Shown in pieces: positions 1-12,365 of a stretch of DNA of 64,000 bases. Position 1 is the stretch's first letter. Every line of letters begins with the position of its first letter. Source of the DNA: Lactifluus volemus (Eukaryota; Basidiomycota; Agaricomycetes; Russulales; Russulaceae). The notes under the pieces are model-generated. The model did not search any database, had not been told where the DNA came from, and saw only the letters and a program-made list of their open reading frames with translations. Location: positions 310,001-374,000 of the forward strand of contig WTXI01000011.1 in the NCBI GenBank assembly GCA_022376515.1, written 5' to 3'. The translations under genes were made by a program, and so were the position numbers.

Positions 1-1129
1 TAGACGTTCGAAGGGGATTGAGAAGAAGAGGATGTTGTCGGTAACGGTAACGAGTAGTGATGAATACCTGTCAAGTCAAGCTGAGGAGAGAACATGAATT
101 TACAGGATCCTCGTCGACGAATTCTGCTGGGCGCGCGGGCGGTTGAATCCCAAGTGAGAAAGCCATTAGGTGTTTAAGTACGAGCAAAGGCGTGGTCAGA
201 GAGAGGCACATTCCTATCTCCCCCTCTTGCACTTCCAAACCCATTCTTGACAAGTGTTTCCTTAGAATCGAGAGCTGCCTGGTAAACAAGACGTAAACAA
301 TGGGCGGATCCCTACAAGAAATTTTCCTTACTAGGCATTCCGCGCTTCATGGCCGCCCCCTCTCCCAATCCTCATGCTTCATCCTTGCCAACAAAACTAG
401 CGACAAGCTCGGACTATTAAGTCCCATTGTTGCCACCTAACCTTCTACTACCCTTGAGCCTGGATTCCAGCCATCATCATCATCATCATCACTCCTCTCC
501 CCAATCAAATTAAAATATCCAATTGCGTACCTAAACCCAGTCACCCTTTCCCCCCCGGATCTCCTCGGTCACTTCTCGCTTGTTGCATTCCCGTGTACGA
601 CCAGTAGGATACATACACATGCAAGTCAGAGAATAATAAATATAATAATGCAACTGCGCACTTTGAGATAACACCGTTTCACGTGACTTGTCTAAACCAC
701 ACATTCCCCACAACAACAAACAAACAAATCTGTCTCTCATTGGCCCTCCCATGTCAAGGCGTTCATCTAGCAACAGTGAGCTCGTACCCTATTTCCTACA
801 ACCTCTCCTCACTTTCCCCCTTTGTCTCTAGAGTCTCATCCTAGTACTCATGACACAGGTCCAGGTCAGTACTGGTAGCCGCTCGCAGCCCCTTTTTAGC
901 GCCCTCCTCAGTTATCGATTTCACAGCGTTTGCGAATTTCTTCTGCGATGACATGTCCAATGACATGTCCACGTACTATCCATCCATGTATGATGATATC
1001 CGGGAAAAGAGCATCGCAAGCACAGCCGTCCCTCGCCGCAAGCTTAGGAAACTTCTTCTCTTGGTCTGTTCCTCACTGCCTTCACTCTTCTCTCATCAAC
1101 TTACCCCTGTTCCTGTCTGTCTGTCTAGA
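1..1129. other. No gene recognised at left edge
   Basis: No open frame here resembles a known protein or has convincing intron structure. A short CAT trinucleotide run lies at about 475-495. A pyrimidine-rich tract ending in a tctgtctgtctag-like intron acceptor at about 1115-1130 leads into the possible remnant that follows. Confidence 0.5.
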
Positions 1130-1740
1130 GTATGTTCATGACCCTGAGCATGGCTATGCTTTCCGTCCACTCTTTGCGCCTTCTCGCCTACTTGGGTTTA
1201 GTAACCTCGAAGCAAGAGCGCCAAGATCAAGTCGCGAATGGCCTTTTGGCCCATCTATCTAACCAACTAATGGCTGCGGGCCTCATCAATACCACCGCTA
1301 CTATACCATTTCCCCCACCTCCTCAGAGTTGCAAGTATAAACCCCCACTCTGTCATCTCAGCCTTCCCTGGCTGTATGGGTCCATTGTCAGCCTCACATG
1401 TGCATTAGGCGCGATGCGGACAATCTCTCGTATAAGGAAAGATAGCCAAGACCATTCCCGCGAAATTCATGCCATTCGTTTCGGGTTAGGTGGTGCCACC
1501 TTGCTCTTCTGCGTTGGTATCTCTGAACTATTTTTATGACGAGAGAAGGATATATGTCCAATTGTAGTGGCTGTACTGAATACTTTATCCACCCATGTAA
1601 ACGCTCTACCAGATGTACTAATTTATTTCGTTCTTTGTGCACTCCGATTGGTCACATCCGACAGATCCAGACGATATTCTCAACTGCGGCGCGTCTCAAT
1701 ATTCGACTGCGCCGTGTCTCGTAGTCATTATTCTTCTCAG
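1130..1740 (+). pseudogene. Possible remnant of a DUF6535-like membrane protein
   Basis: The frame 1132-1539 contains a segment reading NGLLAHLSNQLM, then a Pro-rich linker, a hydrophobic stretch around LYGSIVSLTCALGA and another around ATLLFCVGISELFL. After a stop, a shifted frame (about 1560-1690) continues with AVLNTLSTHVNALPDVLIY. This order (short helix, two membrane segments, then a third) recalls the DUF6535 family, which is highly expanded in Agaricomycetes; I am comparing from memory only. The start is missing and the reading frame breaks near 1540, so if real it is a broken copy. A chance hydrophobic frame is the alternative. Confidence 0.35.
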
Positions 1741-3731
1741 ATCCGACCTACGTTGAGATTTGCATTCCAGCCGCTCTTTTGCCCCCGCGTTCTTCCTTTA
1801 CACACCATAATGATCGAGCTGAACTCGTGTAGAGAGGCGTCTGACATTTTTGCATGAACAAAAGTGCTAGTCGTCTTTGCCCGAGGAGGCCGCCCGCTTC
1901 TCTCACCACAAAAAGGGTGTAAAGCAAAACAAAAACAAAAATTGAAAAAAGAGGGCGCCAAGTACTTTTCTCTCGAAACGATTGATCCACAAATTTGGCG
2001 CCCGCAGTTCCACAGTGGCCAAGGTTCGTACAGTATCGCCTATCATCATAGAGCTATCGTAGGTCCGCGCTGCTAATAGCCGCTGCCACTGCGGCCCCGC
2101 ACGCTACCCCCTCCAGGCGGGATCGCACGCCCGACCCTACTTACTCTTTCTTTTACTCTTGATGCCATCCATCTCTGATGGGAACATATTTTTTGCGTGG
2201 TGAGGCTCCGGTAGCCCCGGGGGTTTCATCCCCCCAACCCCTGCCCCTCCCCTTTGTACTGTAGTCCCGTCGAAGTTTTACGTGCTCCCCTTTGGTGGCG
2301 TGTGGCGGGCGTGCTATACAGTATAAGTAGGCGCGCCAGAAATACGTATACGGGAGTTTTGGCACCGGACCTGTAATCCGACCGCATCGAGATAAGCTCA
2401 AAAATTTGTTCAATTTGTGTCTCTCTCCTTCGCTTCTTTCGCTTGCAAAGGACAATATGAATATGTAAAGTGTCTTCGTCTCCCCCGCAACTTTTACAGG
2501 ATTTTGAGCAGGGATGGCTATCCCGGGAGTTTGGGTCTATTGCTCAAGATACGTTGGTTTAGGACATTATCGCATCATTCTACGCCCAACTTGTCATGAC
2601 ATCGTCTAGCGAGCATCTTAATGCTGATTCATGGAAAATCATGACATTTCTTTTTTGTGCCAGTGGTGAATAATAACCGCGCGCCAGAGTTTAGATTGAC
2701 AAGAAGATCCAAAGGGGGGTGCCTATCCACACCCCCCCACACACAGCAACTAGTAGGCAGCAAGCGAAATGAAGTAATACGGCGGTGTACAGTTATGACA
2801 GCACTGCAACCATCCCAGACGTCTGATCATGATGTCCCTTTTTGTGGTCCCTGCCCTGAAATTTTCGATCACGACGCTTGCTCAACCTCGAGGTGATTTG
2901 CATAATTTGCGCGCTACGCATGCGTGCCAGCGCCTGCAGGTGTGCGTGTACAGCTTTGCAGGTAACATTACTAAGTTACTAGGCATCATCCGCGGAGCGC
3001 GGGCCTTTGCTAGATAAAATTCTGGCTTTGGGGGGGGGGGAGCCCACGGGTTACGGACTGGCCCTGAACGTCGTGGCGACACGCGCGATCATGCTTACCC
3101 ACATGTCCGTCGTGAGCGCATCCGCCATCGACGTGGACAGCCTCATAAGATGCCGATGCAATGCCGAGCCAAAATATATATATAAGATTTAAAAAAAAAA
3201 AGGTTACACGCGACATGAGGTGTGGTTGTTTGTTGTACGACAAGTTGTCAAAAGAACAAAAAGGGAGGACCTCATTTGAAGCAATATACCCTTAGATTGC
3301 CACCAGAGGGTGGAGAAGGTGAAGTTTCGGGGCTAGCCGAGTGGCTGGCTTCAAACCCGCGGCCAGGATGCCCGACTCACGGCACTGGGACGGACAAGAG
3401 ACAGGCGAGCACGCATGTGCAAAGTTAAGAATGTGCACCATTTGGGAATGTGTCCTCAGGCTACTACTAGACGCATTTGGTTTTACAGGTGCATGGAAGA
3501 TGTAACGAGCGAGAAGAGGAAAGATAGGCTTTGGATCATTTTCTTTACCGACTTTTACTAGTAATCACTTTAGACAGCTCGACTCGAATTGGGATGAATC
3601 ATCAATGCTTTGCATTACGCCCATAAACATGTCATTCGAGAAGTAACGAGTCAACGAGGCAATCGGGAGCACGACGTAGTAAAATTGCCTGCACCTTGTA
3701 CAAAGCTGGAGTTCTTTTTATCAGGAACAAC
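1741..3731. other. Intergenic, nothing supported
   Basis: About 2 kb with only short, overlapping, unrelated frames on both strands. It has a G run near 3030-3041 and A runs near 3190. A tRNA A-box-like sequence at about 3332-3345 lacks the spacing of a tRNA. No coding region is supported. Confidence 0.5.
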
Positions 3732-5911
3732 TCAGGCAACGTAGCGGAATCCAGGCGCCTGTCACGTTCGATGAACTTGGGGACCTGAATCATTTCCAGG
3801 AAAGCGATAGTGCTTACCCTATCAGCAAGATCTGACGTATCTACGCGAGTATTAGGAACGTGCTTTCCATACACGCGATCACGGCGTGCATTTTCATGAA
3901 GATAGTGAATCTGTAGCAAGATCAAGGTTGCGTCGCGTGAGATGATAATAGCATACAGTGAGGATGCAAGTGCATATGGTTCCAAGAAATAGTAGCCCAG
4001 CCAGGACTAACACGAATGGGGTTAGAAGAAGTATGTCCTAGTACCACAAGGAGCGACTTGCCTGAAAAGCCTTTACTATTGACGAACATTAGCCAAAGTT
4101 GGATAAATTTAGTTTTCCGTTCACTGACATGTACCGCGGCCCTTCAGCAGCAGGGAAAAGATGCGATCCGAGGACGCTACCGCATTGACCAATGGCCATA
4201 TATAGCGGGGTACCCGTGGCGCGTTTGGTCTCAGAACCCAAGTTGTGAGCGTCTAGATACACCTTGTCAGAAGAGAGAGATCGCGATCGGGTAGCAAGGG
4301 CGCTTACACCAGGCGATGACGAGGCCGATTGTCGTGTACGTGCCACTGACTATGCAGAACGTAGCGAAGTACTGCACGTGATTGTTGTGTGCGGCGGTGA
4401 GTAACAGACTGCCACGGTGTAACCTTGGATCAGAATCAAATCACCGAATGTATTGAAACGAACGTACAGGTACCCTGTTCCGCCTATAGCGGTCGAGACG
4501 GTGATGAAAGGCCCGCGGATGAGAAGGCGGTCTGATGACCACGACGAGATTGTGATGACGACGGCTGTGACAGCATAAGGCGGCACAGTTAGTAACTGTG
4601 CACGCGCGTCAGCTGCGGAATACTATGAGCAACGACATTCAGATAACAAGGTCGGAAACTCACTGTATCCGAGAGTCTTTATTATAGTCGGCAAAAACGC
4701 GGAAATAGAAGCGAGCGCGGCGTTTGCTCCGAAATAGATGACGCCGCCAAGATAAATCTAAGAAGAGACTTGAATAAGCTCGCTGAAAACGCTCCCCCCC
4801 AAAAAATCTTACCCTCCAGTCCTTGAACGCATCGACGATGTGACCTGAGAAAACATAAGCGATGCACTTCAGGAGACCAAGCACAAGAATTTACTCTTGT
4901 TTATATGATACCCTATATCCCCGCTCGTGTCACAATTGGCACGGGCTAAAGCAAGCCTCCGCTCTTCCTCTGTGAGAAAGGTCGTTGTTTCAGGTCGATT
5001 CGGGAGAAAGGCTATCGCGATCAGACCGAGGATGACCGCAGGAATGCCCTACTGACAACTGGGGTTACCAATGACAACTATTACGAGATGATGAAACAGA
5101 CCTCGATGATGAAAAGCAGACGCCAGTTTGCAAACCCAACGTGAGCATGCTGGACACCAAAGGCAATGAGGCCACCAAAGGCGCCAGCTACGGCAGCAAA
5201 TCCGAACCAATAGGCAAGCCGCAACCCTAGCTCGTGCTTCGTGTAGAATAATGCTGTAACGCCAACGTCAAGGATTCGTAGATGGGTGACACATGGTTGA
5301 CAGACACCTACAAAAGTAAAGCGGGATACCAGGTCCGAATCCTGCTTCGAAGACGCCAAGGCCTATTCGGGCAACCATGAGCCCGGCTTGGTTGAACGAG
5401 GTGGACTACGCATGTGATCCCGAAGGACAAATTAATGATCCATCTCAAAGCGTGATCGAAAGACGCCCAACCATGAGGGTGGAGCAAATACCCCAGCCGA
5501 TGGCCGCGCAACCTAACCAAAGCCGAGGCGGAATGAGTTTCGCAAGGATGGTGGCTGGGACTTGACATAGAATCTGGCATCACCGATATCAGATTGAGGG
5601 ATGCTCGTCTTTCAAGTTGAAAAGGCGCACATAAGAGAAGAAGAACACGGAGTTGACCCAGTCAAATCTCTTGCCGGTGGGATCACCACCAAGAACATCT
5701 TTTGGCAGGCCCTGAAGACGAGCATTACCGAGGTTGCTTCTGTCCAGATCTAAAGTCGTGGTAATGAGTCCGAAAGACAAACAGAAGAGGTAACGAAATG
5801 CGAACATGCGAACAGGTACATGAGACACGCGATGGGTAAGATACGACGGTCCAACTTGCGAACCAGGTAACGTTCCTCAAGTCTGCGATCTAGTTTCTCA
5901 TCGAGGTCCAT
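3732..5911 (-). CDS. MFS transporter, Dal5/TNA1 (anion:cation symporter) type
   Basis: A multi-exon gene for a 12-helix plasma-membrane permease. The start at 5911 gives MDLDEKLDRRLEERYLVRKL followed by DRRILPI, the usual cytoplasmic N-terminus of this family. Then come LDRSNLGNAR (after TM1), FNQAGLMVARIGLGVFEAGFGPG (TM4 region), HELGLRLAYWFGFAAVAGAFGG and NWRLLFIIE. The second half has PPYAVTAVVITISSWSSDR, the ETKRATGTPLYMAIGQCGSVLGSHLFP block typical of Dal5 homologues, and NARRDRVYG. Removing a 59-nt phase-0 intron joins SDLADR to APGFRYVA and a stop at 3732-3734, the family's usual ending. Known members carry nicotinate, allantoate, pantothenate, biotin or similar anions; the substrate here cannot be read from sequence. 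The splice joins I checked keep frame, so it is probably functional. Confidence 0.85.
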
Positions 5912-7360
5912 GACGAAGAACGAGAAAACCCGGTATAGGGATGGATGAAAGGATATCCGGGGTGAAAAAACCCGCGAAGCAGCTCGAATGTGTCATATTT
6001 ATGAGAACGTTAGTACGTTACGGAGCGAGAACACGCTTCAGTTGGCATTGTTAAAGCTTCTGCCTCGGAAGAGTAGCAACGTGACCACTTGTACGGACAC
6101 ACTGGCTCCCTTGCTGGAACCGGACATCGCCGCTTGATTTATTTTTTCCGCATAGGCGCAGTGGTAAGAGACCAAGAGTTGGACAATGGATGTCAGCTTT
6201 TCTAATCTCCATACTCGAATCTGAAGAAGATAGACTAGGATGTCTGGCACGATATGGGGTCCTATAAGTGAGATTGAATAGTGATCACTAATATAACTTC
6301 TTGAACTTAAAGCGGGCAGATCCAAAATTTCCGGCCCGAATTATACACGTGAGCCCGTGGCGTTGGTCATGTGCGACACGTCATTTACAGTAATTATGAT
6401 ACGGCCCTTCCAACATCACCTGGTCTGCTCGTAACCTTGACTTTACTTTGTCAACACATGGTATGCCATATGTAGATTTCACTGTAACTTTGCCTGTATC
6501 CCAGCGTATGGTACTTACACGAGGTACCGATGAGAGCGCCACTGATGAGTACAAATGAGTACTGAGTTCTGGTATATATGACACGATTTTGTCCTCACGT
6601 AGAGTTCCCTTGCTCATATACCTTGTATCCATCGGCTAGAACACCTCAAAGTTGGGACCACCAACGGCGGCAATCCGTATGGGCCAGATCACTTTCATGC
6701 TCATGGTTACTGCCATCGCGGATCTTGCGGACATATCGCCTTGATGGCGCCAATTGCCGTCCCAACAGTAACTGCCTAGTCAGAAAGTACGAGATTATCA
6801 AGGCACAGATAGCTTTGACCGTGAAATGATAGTCAGAACAGGATTCCAACGGAGGGAGATGAGGAAGGCACTAGAGGCCAAGTTTCACTGTTCTTCACAG
6901 TACCTTTCGAGAACCATGAATGGATTTCAAAAACGTAGCTGCACGGGGTCAGGACGGAGTGGCCAGGCGTACAGTACGGACGTTAGGTGTTGGAGTCAAG
7001 AAAGAGATGATGTAAGTGTGGTACAAAGGGACAGCTAAGACGAAACAGAGAAGTTAGGAGTGCTACAACAAAAATAGGGACGGGTGCATCCTACATCCTA
7101 ACTAAGATTATCACGGGTGAGTTGTACTCTCTTGAATGAGAGGGAATGGGGAAAATTTGAAGTCAACACGAAGCACAGCACACAGTCCGGTCAGAAGGGA
7201 TCAAAAAACACGAGGCGTGTAGCAGCAACCAAGGAATAGGGATGGACATGGCGTAAGGTCGCCCAATATCAAGTCGAGCCCAGAGGTTACAGGTAACCGT
7301 GGTTGTGGCATTGCAGAGGAACCGGATAGAGGTGAAAAATGCGTGAATTTGAAGCAACAG
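5912..7360. other. Spacer between transporter and methyltransferase array
   Basis: No supported gene. From about 7040 onward the sequence matches the downstream flank of the other methyltransferase copies (for example near 10700 and 14980), so the left border of the duplicated block lies close to 7040. Confidence 0.6.
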
Positions 7361-8632
7361 TCAGGCTGACTGTGCTACGACCGGCTTCCGTGCGATAGCA
7401 AGGTACATTGGTGTGAAAAGCTGCATGAGAGAGTCGGTAAGAAAACGCCCCATCAGTCAATCAGTCAATTCACCTTCTTCTTGCCAGCCTCGACCAAGGC
7501 ATCGCCTGCAATGCGTAATGTTGCACTAGCTTTCCACGTGTCCTTGGGAATTAACCCAAGCAGTCCAAGGGCGCGGAAGAAATTGTGAGTAACGAATTTG
7601 CCGGACCAAGTCATTTGCCAGACTAGAAAGTAGTCCCAGGCAAATTGTGCCTTCTTAACGTCACCTTCCATAGGATAGTACCAAGGGATAGGGTCAGGAC
7701 GCTCAGCTAGGTCCTCCTCATGCTCGATTTGGAACCCAACCGTCTTAAGAGCATCTCTTGCCTTGGACAGGGGACGCAGTTCAGGGATACCGCCACCCAA
7801 TTCAATCTGATGAGCCAGAATCCTATGTTCTGGAATAGAGGGATCCCATCTTTCTGTCATACACCACTCGTAAACACCAAACTAAAATTCAAGTCAATCT
7901 CATACTCTTGTTTTATCCCAAAAGCTTGAACTTACTACACCTCCAGGTTTGAGGACCTTCAATATTTCCCCGTATACACCCTCCCATGAGGGGGCATGGA
8001 CAGTAGCTTCGATGGCATAGACTGCATAGCCACATCGGTCAAATAAACTGCGTCGTAGTGGATCAGGCATACCTGCATCGAAGGAGTTTTCACGGAATAT
8101 CTCTGAAAGCCTCATGAAGTCGCCTTTCACGAACTGGACTTGATTCTCCAGGCCAGCATCCTTGGTATAACGGCGAGCGCGGCCAATTTGGAACTCGTTG
8201 AAATTCACACCAACGATATTAGCATCGGAGAAGCGTGCAATCTCCCTTGCAGGGCCACCAATACCACAGCCAACATCGAGGACACGCATTCCGGGACGAA
8301 GGCGCAGTTGTGCGGAAAGATAGTGCTCGTGACGAGCAAGAGACGCAGCAAATGCCTCGCCTTTGTAGAAGCGCGAGAAGTGGAATGACTGGGCCCACCC
8401 GTACTCGTAAAGTTCTGTTACATTGGTGTAATAGTCTACATAGGAAAGTGAGTTGGCCAATGCGAGCACATGGGAAATATCAACGAGGAGCACCATTCAC
8501 GACGTCGGTGTAATTATCGATGCGATTATCCAAGTCGACCTGCGCTTCCTTGGTAAGGTCGTTCTGCCAGAAACGATGGTAGTTTTCAAAATGCGAGTCA
8601 ACATGGCCTTGATGGAGTTCGGTGGAAGACAT
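7361..8632 (-). CDS. ERG6: Sterol 24-C-methyltransferase, array copy 1 (intact)
   Basis: An S-adenosylmethionine-dependent enzyme that methylates C-24 of the sterol side chain (zymosterol to fecosterol in yeast) in the ergosterol pathway, normally at the ER or lipid droplets. Five exons read through without a break, giving about 350 residues, the usual family length. Visible motifs: sterol-binding [14 protein letters not shown] motif [42 protein letters not shown] followed after an intron by [10 protein letters not shown], and the acidic [11 protein letters not shown]. The four introns are short, GT..AG, and placed as in copy 7. The last exon gives [13 protein letters not shown] and a stop at 7361-7363; its tail (VVAQSA) differs from copy 7. 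The ATG at 8632 starts MSSTELHQG, matching copy 7's MSSTQLNDG. It is the only array copy besides copy 7 without frameshifts. Confidence 0.9.
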
Positions 8633-11091
8633 TTATGACGGTGAGGGGGGAGAAGAAGAGATGATAGATGATAAATTGTTCTTCATTTTTACATAAATAC
8701 CGCCCACTTGCGACTGGAGCGCTGATGTTGAGTTCAATACAGATAACGATAACCAGAGGCACCAAGTTGTGAAGCTGTCAAGCTTACGTGACAGCGATGG
8801 GAAAGTGACAACCGTCACAGCGAGAAAAAAACAAACGGATCTGCACCCAGGAATACACACATCCATAATTGTTGCAAAGCGATTATTCACCATTATCCAT
8901 TGAGTACTGAGTACTGAGTCCTGGCAGTGCTGGCACATCACGTAGAGTTCATATTGTCGAATCTCGGAACGCCACCGACATAAATTAGATAGGTACTGTA
9001 ATTTAGTGTTACAGCGAGCGTCCTCATACCGACATCTTCAAGTTTCCGACACCATTCCGAACATTCTTTAGTGAGCCCTATGGCCATATATATACACTGT
9101 TGTTTACCCTCAGACTTCGTGCTGTCAGCGCGCAATATATCTCTGCGCGCGCCTATCAATCGCTACTACTATACATATTACATCTTCGTAAAGCTAATGC
9201 CGTGGCAGGTGCAAGCCAGTATGCCATACAAGTAGGACATGATAGATATCTCACACTCCTTGTATTCGAGACCTTCCGGAGGTAAAGTACTATTTGACAG
9301 ATCTTCGCGGCGCGGCGGCACGTACCGGGGCCCTCAGCTGTGTTTGGCACTACTTATGCCAATGTGGTAATGAGTCGCCTGCTTGTGAGTTCGAGATTCG
9401 ACAAGTGAGGAGGCGAGAGAGGGCGAGAGAAGAGAGAGAGCAGTGGTGTAGAACAAGGGACGTGTTAAGAGACCGCGAACGAGATCAAATCGACTCGGAG
9501 GGAGGTGAGGTGAAGATGAACTAGGGTAAGACGGAAAGGAGTGAAACTTGGAGCAGACGAGATACTTTCGAGATCAAGGGGGATGTGGCGATATTTCGCT
9601 AATTTTCCAAGTACATTTCACAAGTCTATATATACATCAGGACCAGGTAGTTTCTAAACGGCTAGTCGCATTGAGTAACATAGAAAGTTGAATGAGCTCG
9701 AAAACAACGGACAGGAATGTAAGTCGAGGTCATCAGAAGTGAGACGAGAAGTCAAGAAGGAGCGCGAAGCTTTCCTGAAGTGTAGAGTACATAGGGAACT
9801 GAATTTCCCAACCGAGAAGTAAGGGTGAACATGGACAAACTTCAAAGTTGCGTGCACCCTCAAAAAGCTTCACGGGATGCTCGCGCTCTCTTCGAAAGAA
9901 AGTTAGTCTGTCAGACTAAAGATTGGGTGTGGCGCGAAACACAGAACGCAGCCCGGGACTTGGGACACACAGAGAGAACGCAAAGCCAAGACATTACCGG
10001 GCCGTACCGAGCTAACAATAGGGAATACGAGGCAGTCTAAGACGAGTCAGGGAGTAGAGAGACACGGAGCACGTAAGAAACATGAAGGATACAAAGGGGA
10101 TGGGGTGACTTGAGGCCGCAGAGAACGGGTCTATGGCCGAGGCGTAAGTCCATCATGGCCGAACTGACATCATGGCCCCTTTCATCGAGATGAGAAGGGC
10201 GAGACGACAAACCAGGATCTTGTAAATCGGCCGGAGATCACGGCGAGAGAGGAACGAGAAAGGGCGTATGAGGCGTACAGAGCGAGGTTTCGAGGCCTGC
10301 CGCGTGCCTGACCTTACAGTGGGGATTACAAGCAACCACCACAGCACCCAAGGCTGCTAGTAAGAAGAAAAATTATAAGGGGTTCGGCCGAACTCAGGAA
10401 GTGTGATGGCAGCCCGAGTCCCATTCGAAGTTGTAAAGTACGATACTAGGATATATTGAACTCGCGTGGATACAGAGCTAGGTGGGAGCATAATGAAGGT
10501 GGAATGAACCGCAAGAATTAGAGCAAGAACAAAGAGTCACAAAGAGTCACAAAGAGTCGGGCTTACAGTTCGGACGATGATGAGATCGTACCGGGGGAAA
10601 CGACCTAAGCAGTACAAGTCGCAAGTAAGATTCTGGAAGAAAGATGTGTAGTACCAGTGGTACACTGAGGACACAAAGATGAGCACGTGAAACCGAGAAG
10701 TTAAGAGTAGTAGTAGTTACAAAAAAAACATAGGGACGTGCGAATCTTACTAACTAAGACTATCACGGGTGAGTTGTGCTCTCTCGAAAGAGAGGGAAAG
10801 GGAAATTTGACGTCTGGATGTAACACGAAGCACAGGGTACAGTCAAAGACAAAGGAATCAAGAAACACGAGGCGTGTAGCAGTAACCCGAAAAAGAAAAG
10901 AATAGACATGGCAAGGCCGCTCAATGTTAAGTAGAGCCTAGAGCCTAGAGGTAGTCGTAGAGGAACTGGCGGGGCAGAGGGTACAATAGGGTAGCACGCC
11001 GATGGTCCGGTATTGTAAGCAGAAGACCGAAATGAGGGAAGCGAGACGAGGCAAGTAGAGGGGGTGAGAAAAGCGCAATTTGAGGCAGAAA
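8633..11091. other. Array spacer 1 (promoter of copy 1 and duplicated non-coding DNA)
   Basis: About 2.4 kb with no supported gene; most of it recurs in spacer 2 (12366-15271), and fragments recur in spacers 3 and 4. It contains a three-unit 10-bp minisatellite near 10528-10560. Directly upstream of copy 1 the spacer lacks the core of the conserved promoter block seen upstream of copies 2, 4, 5 and 7. Confidence 0.8.
10528..10560. repeat. 10-bp minisatellite, three units
   Basis: The unit acaaagagtc is repeated three times. The equivalent place in spacer 2 (about 14813-14832) has two units and in spacer 3 (about 17888) one. Confidence 0.9.
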
Positions 11092-12365
11092 TCACGCTGA
11101 CTTTGCGACCCGGGGTGGCTTCCGTGCGATAGCAAGGTACATTGGTGTGAAAAGCTGCATGAGAGAGTCGGTAAGAAACGCCCCATCTGTCAATCAGTCA
11201 ACTCACCTTCTTCTTTCCAGCCTCGGCCAAGGCATCGCCTGCAATGCGTAATGTTGCATTAATTTTCCACGTGTCCTTGGGAATTATCCGAAGAATCCAA
11301 GGACGCGGAACATGTTGTGAGTAACCAACTTGCCAGTCCAAGTCATTTGCCAGACTATAAAGAAGTCCCAGGCAGATTGTACCTTCTTAATGTCACCTTC
11401 CAGAGGATAGTACCAAGGATAGGGTCAGGACGCTCAGCTAGGTCCTCCTCATGCTCGATTTGGAACCCAACTGTCTTAAGAGCATCACTTATCTTGTACA
11501 GGGGTCGCATTTCAGGGATACCGCCACCCAATTCAATCTCATGAGCCAGAGTCCTATGTTCTGGAATAGAGGGATCCCATCTTTCTGTCATACACCACTC
11601 GTAAACACCAAACTAAAATTCAAGTCAATCTCATACTCTTGTTTTATCCCAAAAGCTTGAACTTACTACACCTCCAGGTTTGAGGACCTTTAATATTTCG
11701 CCGTATACACCCTCCCATGAGGGGGCATGGACAGTAGCCCCGATCGAATAGACTTCATAACCACACATCAGTTGAATAAAGTGCGTCGTAGATCGCAGAG
11801 GCGCACCTGCATCGAAGGTATTTTCACCGAATATCTCTGAAAGCCTCATGAAGTCGCCTTTCACAAATTGGACTTGATTCTCCAGGCCAACATCCTTGGC
11901 ATAACGACGAGCGCGCTCGAGTTGGAACTCATTGATATTCACACCAACGATATTGGCATCGGAGAAGCGTGCAATCTCCCTTGCAGGGCCACCAACACCA
12001 CAGCCAACATCGAGGACACGCATTCCAGGACGAAGGCACAGTTGTGCAGAAAGATAGTGCTCGTGACGAGCAAGAGACGCAGCGAATGCCTCGCCTTTGT
12101 AGAAGCGCGGGAAGTGGAATGACTGGGCCCACCCGTACTCGTAAAGTTCTGTCACATTAGTGTAATAGCCTACATAGGAAGTGAGTTGGCCAATGCGAGC
12201 ACATGGGAAATATCAACGAGGAGCACCATCCACGACGTCGGTGTAATTATCGATGCGATTATCCGAGTCAACTTGTGCTTCCTTGGTAAGGTCTTTCTGC
12301 CAGAAACGAGTGTAGTTCTCAAAATGCGAGTCAACACGGCCTTGATGGAGTTCGGTGGAGGACAT
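11092..12365 (-). pseudogene. ERG6: Sterol 24-C-methyltransferase, array copy 2 (frameshifted)
   Basis: Same five-exon layout as copy 1, starting MSSTELHQG at 12365 and ending at 11092-11094 with the tail PPRVAKSA. The SAM motif [17 protein letters not shown] and [11 protein letters not shown] are kept. One G is missing in the run at about 11417-11420 (aaggata where the other copies have aagggata). This shifts the frame after AERPDPI and stops it about 20 residues later, removing the C-terminal quarter. Independently, the usual YAIEAT motif reads YSIGAT (Glu to Gly, codon 11738-11740), a substitution that cannot be an indel artefact. Either a decaying copy or one with a sequencing error plus a real active-site-region change. 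Confidence 0.85.

Noticed and set aside
3325..3365. tRNA-like A box (tagccgagtgg) followed by a B-box-like cttcaaaccc
   Set aside because: Only a few bases separate the two boxes, leaving no room for an anticodon arm, and no acceptor stem pairs.
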